This document shows positions 53,153-61,716 of a stretch of DNA of 64,000 bases, piece by piece (position 1 is the first letter of the stretch; each line of letters opens with the position of its first letter). The notes beneath the pieces were generated by a model, which saw only the letters and a program-made list of their open reading frames with translations, ran no database searches and had not been told where the DNA came from. This DNA is from Flavobacterium sp. ZT3R18. GTDB lineage: Bacteria; Bacteroidota; Bacteroidia; Flavobacteriales; Flavobacteriaceae. The stretch is from assembly GCF_007097385.1 (NCBI RefSeq), contig NZ_VJZS01000009.1:1-64000 (forward strand), given 5' to 3'. Position numbers and translations under genes: made by a program.

Positions 53153-53190
53153 AACGCTTCAATATATTTGGATATTTGAAGCGTTTTTTT
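53153..53190 (+). terminator. Terminator of prc copy 1
   Basis: The 10-bp stem aacgcttcaa / ttgaagcgtt has a loop of about twelve bases and eight T residues, 30 bases after the stop codon. The rest of the 53121-53498 gap holds the copy 2 promoter region and leader. Confidence 0.88.
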
Positions 53191-53308
53191 TATTGTGTAT
53201 CGATGTGAAAAGAGCGAAGTGAAAAGTTAATAAATCTTTGGAGTACTACGTGTTCGATAAGTTGGTTTTCGGCAATTGATTTGTTCTTTTTTTCTTGGAA
53301 TAAATGTA

Positions 53309-53316
53309 TATCTTTA
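53309..53316 (+). promoter_or_regulatory. -7 box (TATCTTTA) of prc copy 2
   Basis: This is the same octamer as before copy 1, in a similar context (atatctttaacaaaa...gtttttaatgtaa). The leader to the ATG is about 95 bases longer than in copy 1, owing to extra sequence after the shared part. Confidence 0.45.
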
Positions 53317-53498
53317 ACAAAATATTGTCTGGTAGTCTGTGGATTTGAGACAGTTTTTAATGTAATTTTGAAAAATATTAAACGAGTTTTGTTGTTAGTG
53401 TTAAGTAGTCGTTTTGGTTTCTTCCCGAAGTTTCCGGATGCAAAAAAGTGATGAAGAACGGCGAACCATGTTCTATTAAAAACAAATATTATTTACGA

Positions 53499-55652
53499 AT
53501 GAAAAGAAATTATAAAATACTCATAACTGTGGTATGCCTTTCGGTTACCTTGTGTGGCTTTACTATTAATTCTGAAAAATCGGTTGACCCGGATAGAGAT
53601 AAATTGCTATTGGAGTTACTGACTTTTGTTATCGAAAAAGGACATTATAATCCGGCGACTATTAATGATAATTTTTCTAAAGGCGTTTACAAAGACTATA
53701 TAGTAGCTTTGGATCCTTCTAAGCGTTTTTTCTTGCAATCTGACATCAATGAGTTTTCTAAATTCGAATTGGAGTTGGACGATCAATTAACCAATAAGGA
53801 TTTGACTTTCTTTAATCTAACTTACGATCGTTTGATACTTCGTATGGAAGAAAGCAAAAAAATATTCAAAGAGGTCTTAAGTACTCCTTTTGATTATAAA
53901 ATTGAAGAAGATTTTAATGTAGATTATGATAAAGCTCCGTTTGCCAAAAACAGCACCGAGTTGAAAGATAAATGGAGAAAGCAAATAAAGTTATCTACGC
54001 TTTCGTCTTTTACAGACAAACAAAAATTAGAAGAAGATAAAAAAAGAAAAGATTCAACGTATGTTGTAAAATCAGAAACTGTCTTAGAAAAAGAAACAAG
54101 AGATAGTTCCTTAAAATCATTGAATGAGTCTTTTGGATTTATGTATGAATTAAAAAGAGACGATTGGTTTACATTATATATCAATTCTATAATGTCACAA
54201 TTTGACCCGCATACTTCTTACTTTGCTCCGGAAGATAAAGAGCGTTTTGATACGAGTATGAGTGGTAAATTTGAAGGGATAGGCGCTCAATTACAAAAGA
54301 AAAACGATTACATCGAAATTTCAGAACTTATTTCTGGAGGACCAGCTTGGAGGGGGAAACAATTAGAGAAAGGGGACTTATTGATGAAAGTAGCCCAATC
54401 TAATGGTGTTCCTGTAGATGTGATAGGAATGCGCTTGTCTGAAGTTGTAAAAAAAATAAAAGGTCCCAAAGGTTCTGAAGTTCGTCTTACTGTAAAAAAA
54501 GCTGACGGAACTATGCAAGTTATCCCTATCATAAGAGATGTTGTAGAGATCGAAGAAACGTATGCGAAATCTAGCATTGTCGAAAAAAACGGTTTGAAAT
54601 ATGGGGTTATTTATTTGCCTAAATTTTATCTTGATTTCGAAAACAAAGACGGAAGAGATGCCGGTAAGGATATTGCTTTAGAAGTGGATCGTTTAAAAAA
54701 ATATGGGGTTAATGGTATTGTTTTAGACGTTCGAGATGATGGAGGAGGATCTTTGACTACCGTTGTTGATATTGCGGGGTTATTTATTGAAAAAGGACCT
54801 ATTGTTCAAGTTAAATCGGTTGGGAAGAAACAAAATATTTTGTATGATACCAATGAAAAAATAGAATGGGACGGACCATTAGTTATTATGGTAAATGAAT
54901 TTTCAGCTTCGGCTTCGGAGATCTTGGCAGCTGCTATTCAGGATTATAAAAGAGGTATCATCATAGGGAGCAAACAAACGTATGGTAAAGGGACTGTTCA
55001 AAAAGTAATTGACCTGAATCAATATGTGCGTAATAATACAGTAGGCGACTTAGGGGCTTTAAAAACAACTATTCAAAAATTTTATAGAATAAATGGAGGC
55101 TCTACGCAATTAGAAGGCGTAAGCAGCGATGTAGTAATGCCAGATCGCTATGCTTATCTAAAAATGGGAGAACGTGATCAAGAGCATGCAATGCCATGGG
55201 ATAAAATTGAGCCAGCACCTTATGTCGTTTGGAATAATACTTCAAAATTTGATCAAGCGATTATCAATAGTAAACAGAGAATTGAAAAAAACATTCAATT
55301 TCAATTAATCGAAGAAAATGCTAAATGGATTGATAGCCGAAGTACTCAAAATAATTATAGCTTGCAGATAGATAAATTTAAAGTAGCGCAAAATCAGATT
55401 GAAGAAGCAGCTAAAAAGTTTAAGCCAATTGCTAATTATAAAAATAATTTGAAATTTACTTCAATGCCTTATGAATTAGAAGGAATAAGCAAAGATCCAA
55501 TTTTAAAAGAAAAGAGAGAAAGATGGCATGAAAATTTATCCAAAGACATTTATGTTGAAGAAGCTTTGAATGTTTTGGATGATTTGCAACCTAAATCCAT
55601 TGTAAAAGCGAGCATTGCTACAGATAAAAAGAGGAGGTTAGTTAAATCATAA
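53499..55652 (+). CDS. Tail-specific protease Prc/Tsp (S41), copy 2
   Basis: This 717-residue protein aligns with copy 1 almost without gaps and is clearly an in-paralogue; most residues are the same by eye. It keeps the export segment, the PDZ domain (RGKQLEKGDLLMKV, RLSEVVKKIKGPKGSEVRL), catalytic Ser471 in FSASASEI and Lys497 in TYGKGTVQ, so it should be active. Differences cluster at the signal region, around residues 195-215 and near the C-terminus. The start at 53499 gives MKRNYKILITV; a start at 53448 is not matched in copy 1. Confidence 0.93.
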   Translation: MKRNYKILITVVCLSVTLCGFTINSEKSVDPDRDKLLLELLTFVIEKGHYNPATINDNFSKGVYKDYIVALDPSKRFFLQSDINEFSKFELELDDQLTNKDLTFFNLTYDRLILRMEESKKIFKEVLSTPFDYKIEEDFNVDYDKAPFAKNSTELKDKWRKQIKLSTLSSFTDKQKLEEDKKRKDSTYVVKSETVLEKETRDSSLKSLNESFGFMYELKRDDWFTLYINSIMSQFDPHTSYFAPEDKERFDTSMSGKFEGIGAQLQKKNDYIEISELISGGPAWRGKQLEKGDLLMKVAQSNGVPVDVIGMRLSEVVKKIKGPKGSEVRLTVKKADGTMQVIPIIRDVVEIEETYAKSSIVEKNGLKYGVIYLPKFYLDFENKDGRDAGKDIALEVDRLKKYGVNGIVLDVRDDGGGSLTTVVDIAGLFIEKGPIVQVKSVGKKQNILYDTNEKIEWDGPLVIMVNEFSASASEILAAAIQDYKRGIIIGSKQTYGKGTVQKVIDLNQYVRNNTVGDLGALKTTIQKFYRINGGSTQLEGVSSDVVMPDRYAYLKMGERDQEHAMPWDKIEPAPYVVWNNTSKFDQAIINSKQRIEKNIQFQLIEENAKWIDSRSTQNNYSLQIDKFKVAQNQIEEAAKKFKPIANYKNNLKFTSMPYELEGISKDPILKEKRERWHENLSKDIYVEEALNVLDDLQPKSIVKASIATDKKRRLVKS

Positions 55653-55680
55653 CGGTTGTTTTAAGACAAAATAAAATCAG

Positions 55681-55713
55681 AAAAGTGTTTCAAATTATTG
55701 AAACACTTTTTTT
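55681..55713 (+). terminator. Terminator of prc copy 2
   Basis: The stem aaagtgtttcaa / ttgaaacacttt has a four-base loop and a seven-base T run, about 30 bases after the stop codon. Confidence 0.9.
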
Positions 55714-55873
55714 GTTGTTATTGAAAAGGATGATTACATTACGTTGGTACCAATGAAAAATGGTTGTATTGATTGTCTTGTGGGAAGATACGATCTAAAA
55801 TAAATTAGAAATAGTAAAGAATGGGTTTTTAATTAATATGTCTATCCGTTAAGTAGACCATGATTGATTTTTC

Positions 55874-55935
55874 TTGACACAGATTTCACAAATTTTTACA
55901 AATTAATCTGTGGGAATTTGTGAAATCTGTGTCAA
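55874..55935. repeat. 21-bp perfect inverted repeat (ttgacacagatttcacaaatt)
   Basis: The arms 55874-55894 and 55915-55935 are perfectly complementary around a 20-base loop, in the 55653-56031 gap between convergent prc copy 2 and rodA. There is no T tract. Apart from the prc terminator and this hairpin the gap shows nothing recognisable. Confidence 0.82.
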
Positions 55936-56031
55936 ATAAATACATTCAAGTTTTTGCATTTATTTAATAATTCGTGTAATAATCTAATTGGTATTAGTTG
56001 CGGACAGTCATATTAATTAAAAACCCATTGT

Positions 56032-57267
56032 TTACCATTCATTTACTTTATTGGCATCCATTTTTATGAAAATAAATAACAAAATCGTAAATCCCCAAAG
56101 TCCAGAACCTCCATAAGAAAAGAACGGCAAGGGTACTCCAATAGTTGGAAAAATACCGATAACCATAGCGATATTTACAAAGAAGTGGGTAAACAATATT
56201 CCAGCAACACAATATCCGTAAACTCTACTAAATTTTGTTTTTTGTCTTTCGGCAAGATAAATGATACGAAGAAACAAACCTGCAAATAATCCAATTACTA
56301 CTAAGGAACCAACAAATCCCCATTCTTCGCCAACTGTGGTAAAAATATAATCGGTATGCTGCTCGGGTACAAATCCACCCTTTGTTTGGGTGCCTTCCAG
56401 AAATCCTTTGCCGAGCCATCCTCCAGACCCAATTGCAATTTCGGATTGATTGGTGTTGTATCCAATTCCTTTCATATCAACTGATTTTCCGAGTAAAATA
56501 TTAAAACGATCGCGGTGGTGTTGCTTGAAAACATGTGTGAAAACATAGTTTACAGACAATACAAAACCAGATATTACAGCAAAAAGAATGCCGCTTAATA
56601 CTACATTTCTATCGGCAAGTCTCGATTTAAAATGGATTAGAATTAGGATAACTAATGCTATTAAAATAACATATTGTGGCTCTAAAATGAGTGTTAATAC
56701 AAAAAGTAAAATTGTAATAAATCCTGTCCAAACGTACCAGGAAGGTAATCCTTCGCGATAGAGTACAATTATAAAAATGCTATAAATTAAGGCGCTTCCG
56801 GGATCCGGTTGAGGCAAAATAAGCATAACAGGTAAAAAAACTACTGCTAATGCCTGTATTTGTCGGTTGACATCTTTTAAATTAATTTGGGTGTCGCTCA
56901 AGTATTTTGCTAGTGCCAGTGCTGTAGCTGCTTTGGCAAATTCTGATGGTTGTAGTGTAAAACTTCCAAAACCATACCAACAACGTTGTCCCGCTATCGT
57001 TTTACCAAAAATAAATAAGCCCGCTAAGGATAATAAAGAAATTCCGTATAGTATAGTTGCGTATTTTTCATAAAACTTACCATCAATGTATAATAAAATA
57101 AATATTAATGGAATTGATAATGCAATAAAAATGGCTTGTTTCTCATACGTGCCTTCGGTAGAGGACAATGACGAAGAATAGATGTTTAACCAACCTAAAA
57201 GCACAAGTGCAATATAGATAATGATACATATCCAATCAATATTGTTTGATAAACTTTGATTTTTCAT
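56032..57267 (-). CDS. rodA: Rod-shape determining SEDS glycosyltransferase RodA
   Basis: This 411-residue inner-membrane peptidoglycan glycosyltransferase works with PBP2 in side-wall growth. About ten hydrophobic helices are visible. Typical SEDS segments are WYGFGSFTLQPSEFAKAATA, LPQPDPGSALIYS (with the catalytic Asp region of RodA), GVPLPFFSYGGSGLWGFTIL near the C-terminus, and the long loop with GWLGKGFLEGTQTKGGFVPE and DYIFTTVGEEWGF. It is last gene of the mre operon, 14 bases after the PBP2 gene. Confidence 0.96.
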   Translation of the reverse strand: MKNQSLSNNIDWICIIIYIALVLLGWLNIYSSSLSSTEGTYEKQAIFIALSIPLIFILLYIDGKFYEKYATILYGISLLSLAGLFIFGKTIAGQRCWYGFGSFTLQPSEFAKAATALALAKYLSDTQINLKDVNRQIQALAVVFLPVMLILPQPDPGSALIYSIFIIVLYREGLPSWYVWTGFITILLFVLTLILEPQYVILIALVILILIHFKSRLADRNVVLSGILFAVISGFVLSVNYVFTHVFKQHHRDRFNILLGKSVDMKGIGYNTNQSEIAIGSGGWLGKGFLEGTQTKGGFVPEQHTDYIFTTVGEEWGFVGSLVVIGLFAGLFLRIIYLAERQKTKFSRVYGYCVAGILFTHFFVNIAMVIGIFPTIGVPLPFFSYGGSGLWGFTILLFIFIKMDANKVNEW

Positions 57268-57281
57268 TTCAAATGAATGTA

Positions 57282-59219
57282 TTATGTTTTGGCTTTGATT
57301 GAATCTATCTTTATTATAGGTGCTTTTGTTTTGCTTTTTAAAATAGAATCTTTAGTTCTCAATTCTTTTTTAATCTCTTCGGAAAGACCTCCAAGTTTTG
57401 CGTAGCGACCTTGTAGGCTAATATTTAACACTCTAGTTTCCAAATCGGTTCTTGAAATTTTCTTTCTAAGGTATTTTTCAATCATTAAACTGGCAATAGG
57501 TCCTGCAATAGTGGAGCCGAAACCCCCGTTTTCTACCAAAATAGCTATGGCTATTTTCGGATTGTCTTTTGGGGCAAAAGCAACAAAAATAGAGTGATCT
57601 TGTAGTTTTGTTCTTAGCCCGTCGATTTTAGCAAAATTTTCTGCGGTTCCTGTTTTTCCACAAATGTCAATTCCTTCAACTCTTAGGGCGTAGGCAGTTC
57701 CCTTGTTGTATACATCAAATAATCCGCTAATCATTGGGGGGAAATATTTTTTGTCAATAGTGGTTACGTGTTTTGTAGTGAATTTTGTGTCAATTTTTTC
57801 TCCTTTAATCTTTTTAATGATATGAGGAGTGTAATAATACCCTTGATTAGCAACAGCCGACATCATATTGGCCAATTGAATTGGGGTCATCAATACTTCT
57901 CCTTGACCAATGGCATTAGAGATGATTGTTGTACCTCTCCAACCTCCATTAGGGTATATTTTTTTGTAGGTTTTAGAAGTGGGGATGTTTCCCTTTTTTC
58001 CAGTAGGTAAATCATAACCCATAAACTGACCTAATCCAAAACTTTTGACATGATTGCTCCATACATCTACAGCATAGGCAGGTTTTTTGTATTTGGCAAT
58101 GGTTCTCAGATATACATTTGAGAAATAGGCATTGCAAGATTTGTAGATTCCTACGTGAAGATCTCGGACACCTCCACCGCAATGACATCTCTGAAATCTC
58201 CCTCTAGCATAAGCAAAACCATGATTACACATAAAAGTGGTTTCTTCTTCAACTACTTCTTCTTGAAGACCTACTAAACCTGTTAAGATTTTAAATGGAG
58301 ATCCAGGAGGATATTCGGCTAGTAAACCTCTGTCATAAAGTGGTTTTGCAATAGAATCACGATAAAGTTTTGTGTAATTTTTGGAACGTTGTCGTCCCAC
58401 TAAAATCCCTGGATCATAGGAAGGAGCGGTAACAAGTGCCAGTATTTCGCCCGTTTTAGGTTCAATAGCAACTATTCCACCTCTTTTGTTAATCATTAAT
58501 TCTTCGCCGTATTTTTGTAATGCGGCATCAATAGTTAAGTTAATATCTTCACCTTGTACGGCAATAGTATCATATTTACCTTCTTTGAATGAACCTATCT
58601 CTCTATTGAATTTGTCTTTTTGAAAATATTTAACGCCTTTTACACCGCGCAAAATTTCTTCATAGCTTTCTTCGACTCCTTGCTTACCTATTAAATCGCC
58701 ACTTTTATAATAGGAATTTTTGGCTATTAATTTTTCGTTAGCTTGTGTTATAAATCCAAAAATATTGGCTCCGTAATTTACTTCGTAATCACGCAAGGAA
58801 CGTTTTTGAAAATAAAAACCTTCAAATTTTCTTATTTTTTCTTGAAATGCAGCAAATTCAGTTTTATTCAATTGCGCTAAAAAAACAGATGGCAATCTAG
58901 GGCTATAGACTTTTGCTTTTTCTATTTTTTTTATAAAATCGTCCTTGGTAATGTTTAAAAGTTGACAAAATTCAAGTGTATCTGTGTTTTTAAGCTCTTT
59001 AGGAATTACCATGATATCGTATGAGGGCTGATTTGCCACCAGTAGAACGCCATTTCTATCATAGATGTACCCTCTTTCTGGATAATCATATTTTATTTTT
59101 ATGGCATTGTTGTCAGATTTTAATTTAAAAGAATCATCTACAATTTGTAAATAAAAAACACGAATTAATAACAAAGAAGCACCTATAATTATTAAAGCTG
59201 GCAACAAGATTTTTCTCAT
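57282..59219 (-). CDS. mrdA: Penicillin-binding protein 2 (class B transpeptidase)
   Basis: This 645-residue transpeptidase cross-links peptidoglycan with RodA. It has one N-terminal membrane helix (LLPALIIIGASLLLIRVFYL) and a dimerisation/pedestal domain (RGYIYDRNGVLLVANQPSYD). The catalytic domain has Ser308 or so in PPGSPFK, SCN in YKSCNAYFS, and CGKTGTAENF. A Cys/His-rich stretch (MCNHGFAYARGRFQRCHCGG) before the SCN motif is notable. Its start overlaps the end of mreD by four bases. Confidence 0.96.
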   Translation of the reverse strand: MRKILLPALIIIGASLLLIRVFYLQIVDDSFKLKSDNNAIKIKYDYPERGYIYDRNGVLLVANQPSYDIMVIPKELKNTDTLEFCQLLNITKDDFIKKIEKAKVYSPRLPSVFLAQLNKTEFAAFQEKIRKFEGFYFQKRSLRDYEVNYGANIFGFITQANEKLIAKNSYYKSGDLIGKQGVEESYEEILRGVKGVKYFQKDKFNREIGSFKEGKYDTIAVQGEDINLTIDAALQKYGEELMINKRGGIVAIEPKTGEILALVTAPSYDPGILVGRQRSKNYTKLYRDSIAKPLYDRGLLAEYPPGSPFKILTGLVGLQEEVVEEETTFMCNHGFAYARGRFQRCHCGGGVRDLHVGIYKSCNAYFSNVYLRTIAKYKKPAYAVDVWSNHVKSFGLGQFMGYDLPTGKKGNIPTSKTYKKIYPNGGWRGTTIISNAIGQGEVLMTPIQLANMMSAVANQGYYYTPHIIKKIKGEKIDTKFTTKHVTTIDKKYFPPMISGLFDVYNKGTAYALRVEGIDICGKTGTAENFAKIDGLRTKLQDHSIFVAFAPKDNPKIAIAILVENGGFGSTIAGPIASLMIEKYLRKKISRTDLETRVLNISLQGRYAKLGGLSEEIKKELRTKDSILKSKTKAPIIKIDSIKAKT

Positions 59220-59722
59220 CGTTTATTTGGCTTTATAAGATAAATTAATATGATGCAAGAGATTATGGTAAAAACAGTACTCAATAACGTTCTAATTAGT
59301 ACGTCTAAAAAGAAAGTTATTTGAAAAGATTCTAATAGAAACAGCGTAGAATTATGTGTTATAACAGCCAGTAAAATAAAAGTAAATCGTTCGGGAGTTA
59401 AAACATCATTTAGTTTTACGGTTTGATATTCATAGCTAAGACCAAAAGAAAATTTAAAAAAGTAAGGTCTAATATAAGCAAGTAGGACACATGCTGTCGC
59501 ATGAACACCACCAGAATTGCAAAATAAATCCATTATTAATCCGAGGAAAAAGCTGGATAGTAAAAGTCCGGATCTATTTCCGTTTACAGGATAAAGGATT
59601 ATAAAAAGAATATAGGGAAATGCAGTTACATAGCCCCAAAAATCCATGTTATTAAAAACAAGTATTTGAACTGCCAGTAAGAGTACAAATCGAAAAATAT
59701 TGCCTAATACGATGCTATTCAT
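59216..59722 (-). CDS. mreD: Rod-shape determining protein MreD
   Basis: This 168-residue inner-membrane protein has about five hydrophobic helices (VLGNIFRFVLLLAVQILVF, FPYILFIILYPV, LLLSSFFLGLIMDLF). It has no catalytic motif, as expected for MreD, which is recognised mainly by size, topology and position. It overlaps mreC by eight bases and mrdA by four, so the genes are translationally coupled. Confidence 0.9.
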   Translation of the reverse strand: MNSIVLGNIFRFVLLLAVQILVFNNMDFWGYVTAFPYILFIILYPVNGNRSGLLLSSFFLGLIMDLFCNSGGVHATACVLLAYIRPYFFKFSFGLSYEYQTVKLNDVLTPERFTFILLAVITHNSTLFLLESFQITFFLDVLIRTLLSTVFTIISCIILIYLIKPNKR

Positions 59723-60539
59723 CTTTTCCTAGTTTTTCTAGATTTTTAATTTCTTCATTGTCTTTACTTTTGATAATGTATACATAACCCAAATTGGTCA
59801 TGTCATTGAATAATTTTACATTAATCGTGTAATAGTGGGTTTTTTCTTCGATGAAAATTTTGTCAATAGTGCCAATTCCTATGTTCTCAGGAAAGATTAC
59901 AGATTGTCCGCCTGTGACAATGGTATCCCCCTTTTTTATGGCAGCCAATCTAGGAACGTCTATTAATTGAACAAAACCAGTGCTTTTTCCATCCCAAATT
60001 AATGACCCAAAATGATCTGAATTTTTAATTTTCGCATTAATTTGTGATTTTACATTCAATATACTCACTACAGTAGAATAGTTTCCAGAAACATTATCGG
60101 TTATGCCAACAATTCCTAAACTATTAATGACTCCCATATCGGGTTTAACCCCTGATTTTGCACCTGAATTCAGTGTTAAGAAGTTATCATATACATTATA
60201 AGAGTTATGAATTACCCTAGAAACAATGATGTCTTTTGGTAAAACACCTTTTAGACTGTCTAAGTTGGGTGCTTTAAGGGTGTCTTGAGATTTAAAGAGC
60301 AGACTTTTTAAATTAGCGTTTTCTAAAGCAAGTTCTTCGTTTTGTTTTTTCAAGTGAAGGTATTCTTCCATAGAATTAATTCGTTCGTACACGCCTCCAC
60401 TAAGGAAATTGGCAGAGCTAATAACTTTGCTTTTATGAAAAGAATGGGATTGAATAGTAAGAGATAACGAAATACCCAAAAGCAGCAAAAACAGTAACCT
60501 ATTACTGTTTTTTATAATAAATGAAAATATTTGCTGCAT
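59715..60539 (-). CDS. mreC: Rod-shape determining protein MreC
   Basis: This 274-residue bitopic protein has an N-terminal helix (RLLFLLLLGISLSLTIQ), a coiled coil at about residues 52-85 (EEYLHLKKQNEELALENANL), and the two beta domains of periplasmic MreC (SRVIHNSYNVYDNFLTLNSG, GSLIWDGKSTGFVQLIDVPR, KKGDTIVTGGQSVIFPENIG). It organises PBP2 and RodA. A hairpin separates it from mreB upstream. Confidence 0.94.
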   Translation of the reverse strand: MQQIFSFIIKNSNRLLFLLLLGISLSLTIQSHSFHKSKVISSANFLSGGVYERINSMEEYLHLKKQNEELALENANLKSLLFKSQDTLKAPNLDSLKGVLPKDIIVSRVIHNSYNVYDNFLTLNSGAKSGVKPDMGVINSLGIVGITDNVSGNYSTVVSILNVKSQINAKIKNSDHFGSLIWDGKSTGFVQLIDVPRLAAIKKGDTIVTGGQSVIFPENIGIGTIDKIFIEEKTHYYTINVKLFNDMTNLGYVYIIKSKDNEEIKNLEKLGKDE

Positions 60540-60578
60540 TGTGTAAAATTAAAAATTTTTAAAAATCAAAATTTAAAA

Positions 60579-60622
60579 ATCCCAGACACCAAATTGTTTT
60601 AGAACAAGTTGGTGTTTGGATT
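60579..60622 (-). terminator. Hairpin between mreB and mreC
   Basis: On the minus strand the sequence aatccaaacaccaacttgtt pairs imperfectly with acaatttggtgtctgggatt, then come T-rich bases. It could end part of the mreB transcripts and so make MreB more abundant than the downstream MreCD-PBP2-RodA proteins. Confidence 0.7.
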
Positions 60623-60633
60623 TTTTTTGGGTA

Positions 60634-61662
60634 TTATTTTATAAGGATATTTTTAAATTTTGCAATATTTTTAAGTGCCATTCCAGTTCCTCGAACTACA
60701 GCTCTTAAAGGATCTTCTGCAATGTAAACAGGTAAATCTGTTTTTTGCGAAATTCGTTTATCTAGTCCCCTTAACATAGAACCACCACCTGCTAAGTAAA
60801 TACCAGTGTTGTAAATATCGGCAGCTAATTCAGGAGGAGTTTGTGATAATGTTTCCATTACTGCATCTTCAATTCGTTGGATTGATTTGTCTAATGCTTT
60901 TGCAATTTCTCTATAAGATACTTCAACCTGTTTAGGTTTACCGGTCAATAGATCTCTTCCTTGAACAGACATATCTTCTGGTGGTGTTTCTAAATCTTCG
61001 ATAGCGGCACCAATTTGTATTTTTATTTTTTCAGCAGTACTTTCTCCAACAAAAAGATTGTGTTGAGTACGCATATAATATACAATGTCATTTGTGAATA
61101 CATCTCCTGCAATTTTAACGGATTTGTCACAAACAATACCACCTAATGCAATAACTGCAATTTCTGTAGTTCCTCCACCTATATCAACAATCATGTTTCC
61201 TTTTGGTTGCATAATATCGATACCGATACCAATAGCAGCAGCCATAGGCTCGTGAATCAAATAAACTTCTTTACCATTAACTCTTTCGCACGATTCTTTA
61301 ACGGCTCTCATCTCCACTTCTGTAATTCCAGAAGGGATACAAACTACCATTCTAAGGGCTGGTGTGAACATTCTTTTTTTCAATGCCGGTATGCTTTTAA
61401 TAAACATACTGATCATTTTTTCTGAAGCATCAAAATCGGCAATTACACCATCTTTCAAAGGCCTTATCGTTTTTATGTTTTCATGCGTCTTCCCTTGCAT
61501 CATATTGGCTTCCTTACCAACTGCAATAATTTTGCCTGATATTCTATCACGCGCAACGATTGACGGACTGTCAATTACGACTTTGTCATTGTGAATGATT
61601 AAAGTGTTTGCTGTACCAAGGTCTATCGCAATATCCTCGGTCATGAAATCAAAAAAGCCCAT
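60634..61662 (-). CDS. mreB: Rod-shape determining actin homologue MreB
   Basis: This 342-residue cytoplasmic actin-like ATPase forms membrane-bound filaments guiding side-wall synthesis. Motifs are EDIAIDLGTANTLI (phosphate 1), VCIPSGITEVEMRAVKESCE, AAIGIGIDIMQPKGNMIVD with GGGTTEIAVIALGG (phosphate 2), and YLAGGGSMLRGLDKRI (adenosine). An N-terminal MGFFDFM hydrophobic stretch fits membrane binding. It is first gene of the shape operon; a TAACTTTG -7-like box lies at 61703-61710. Confidence 0.97.
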   Translation of the reverse strand: MGFFDFMTEDIAIDLGTANTLIIHNDKVVIDSPSIVARDRISGKIIAVGKEANMMQGKTHENIKTIRPLKDGVIADFDASEKMISMFIKSIPALKKRMFTPALRMVVCIPSGITEVEMRAVKESCERVNGKEVYLIHEPMAAAIGIGIDIMQPKGNMIVDIGGGTTEIAVIALGGIVCDKSVKIAGDVFTNDIVYYMRTQHNLFVGESTAEKIKIQIGAAIEDLETPPEDMSVQGRDLLTGKPKQVEVSYREIAKALDKSIQRIEDAVMETLSQTPPELAADIYNTGIYLAGGGSMLRGLDKRISQKTDLPVYIAEDPLRAVVRGTGMALKNIAKFKNILIK

Positions 61663-61716
61663 ATGCCTTATTGGGGTTAAAAAGTTATAAATAAATTACG
61701 CACAAAGTTAAACAAA

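Noticed and set aside
53121..53498. A start at 53448 for prc copy 2 (MMKNGEPCSIKNKYY...)
   Set aside because: The extra residues do not match copy 1, whereas both copies align exactly from MKRNYKIL at 53499 and 50964.
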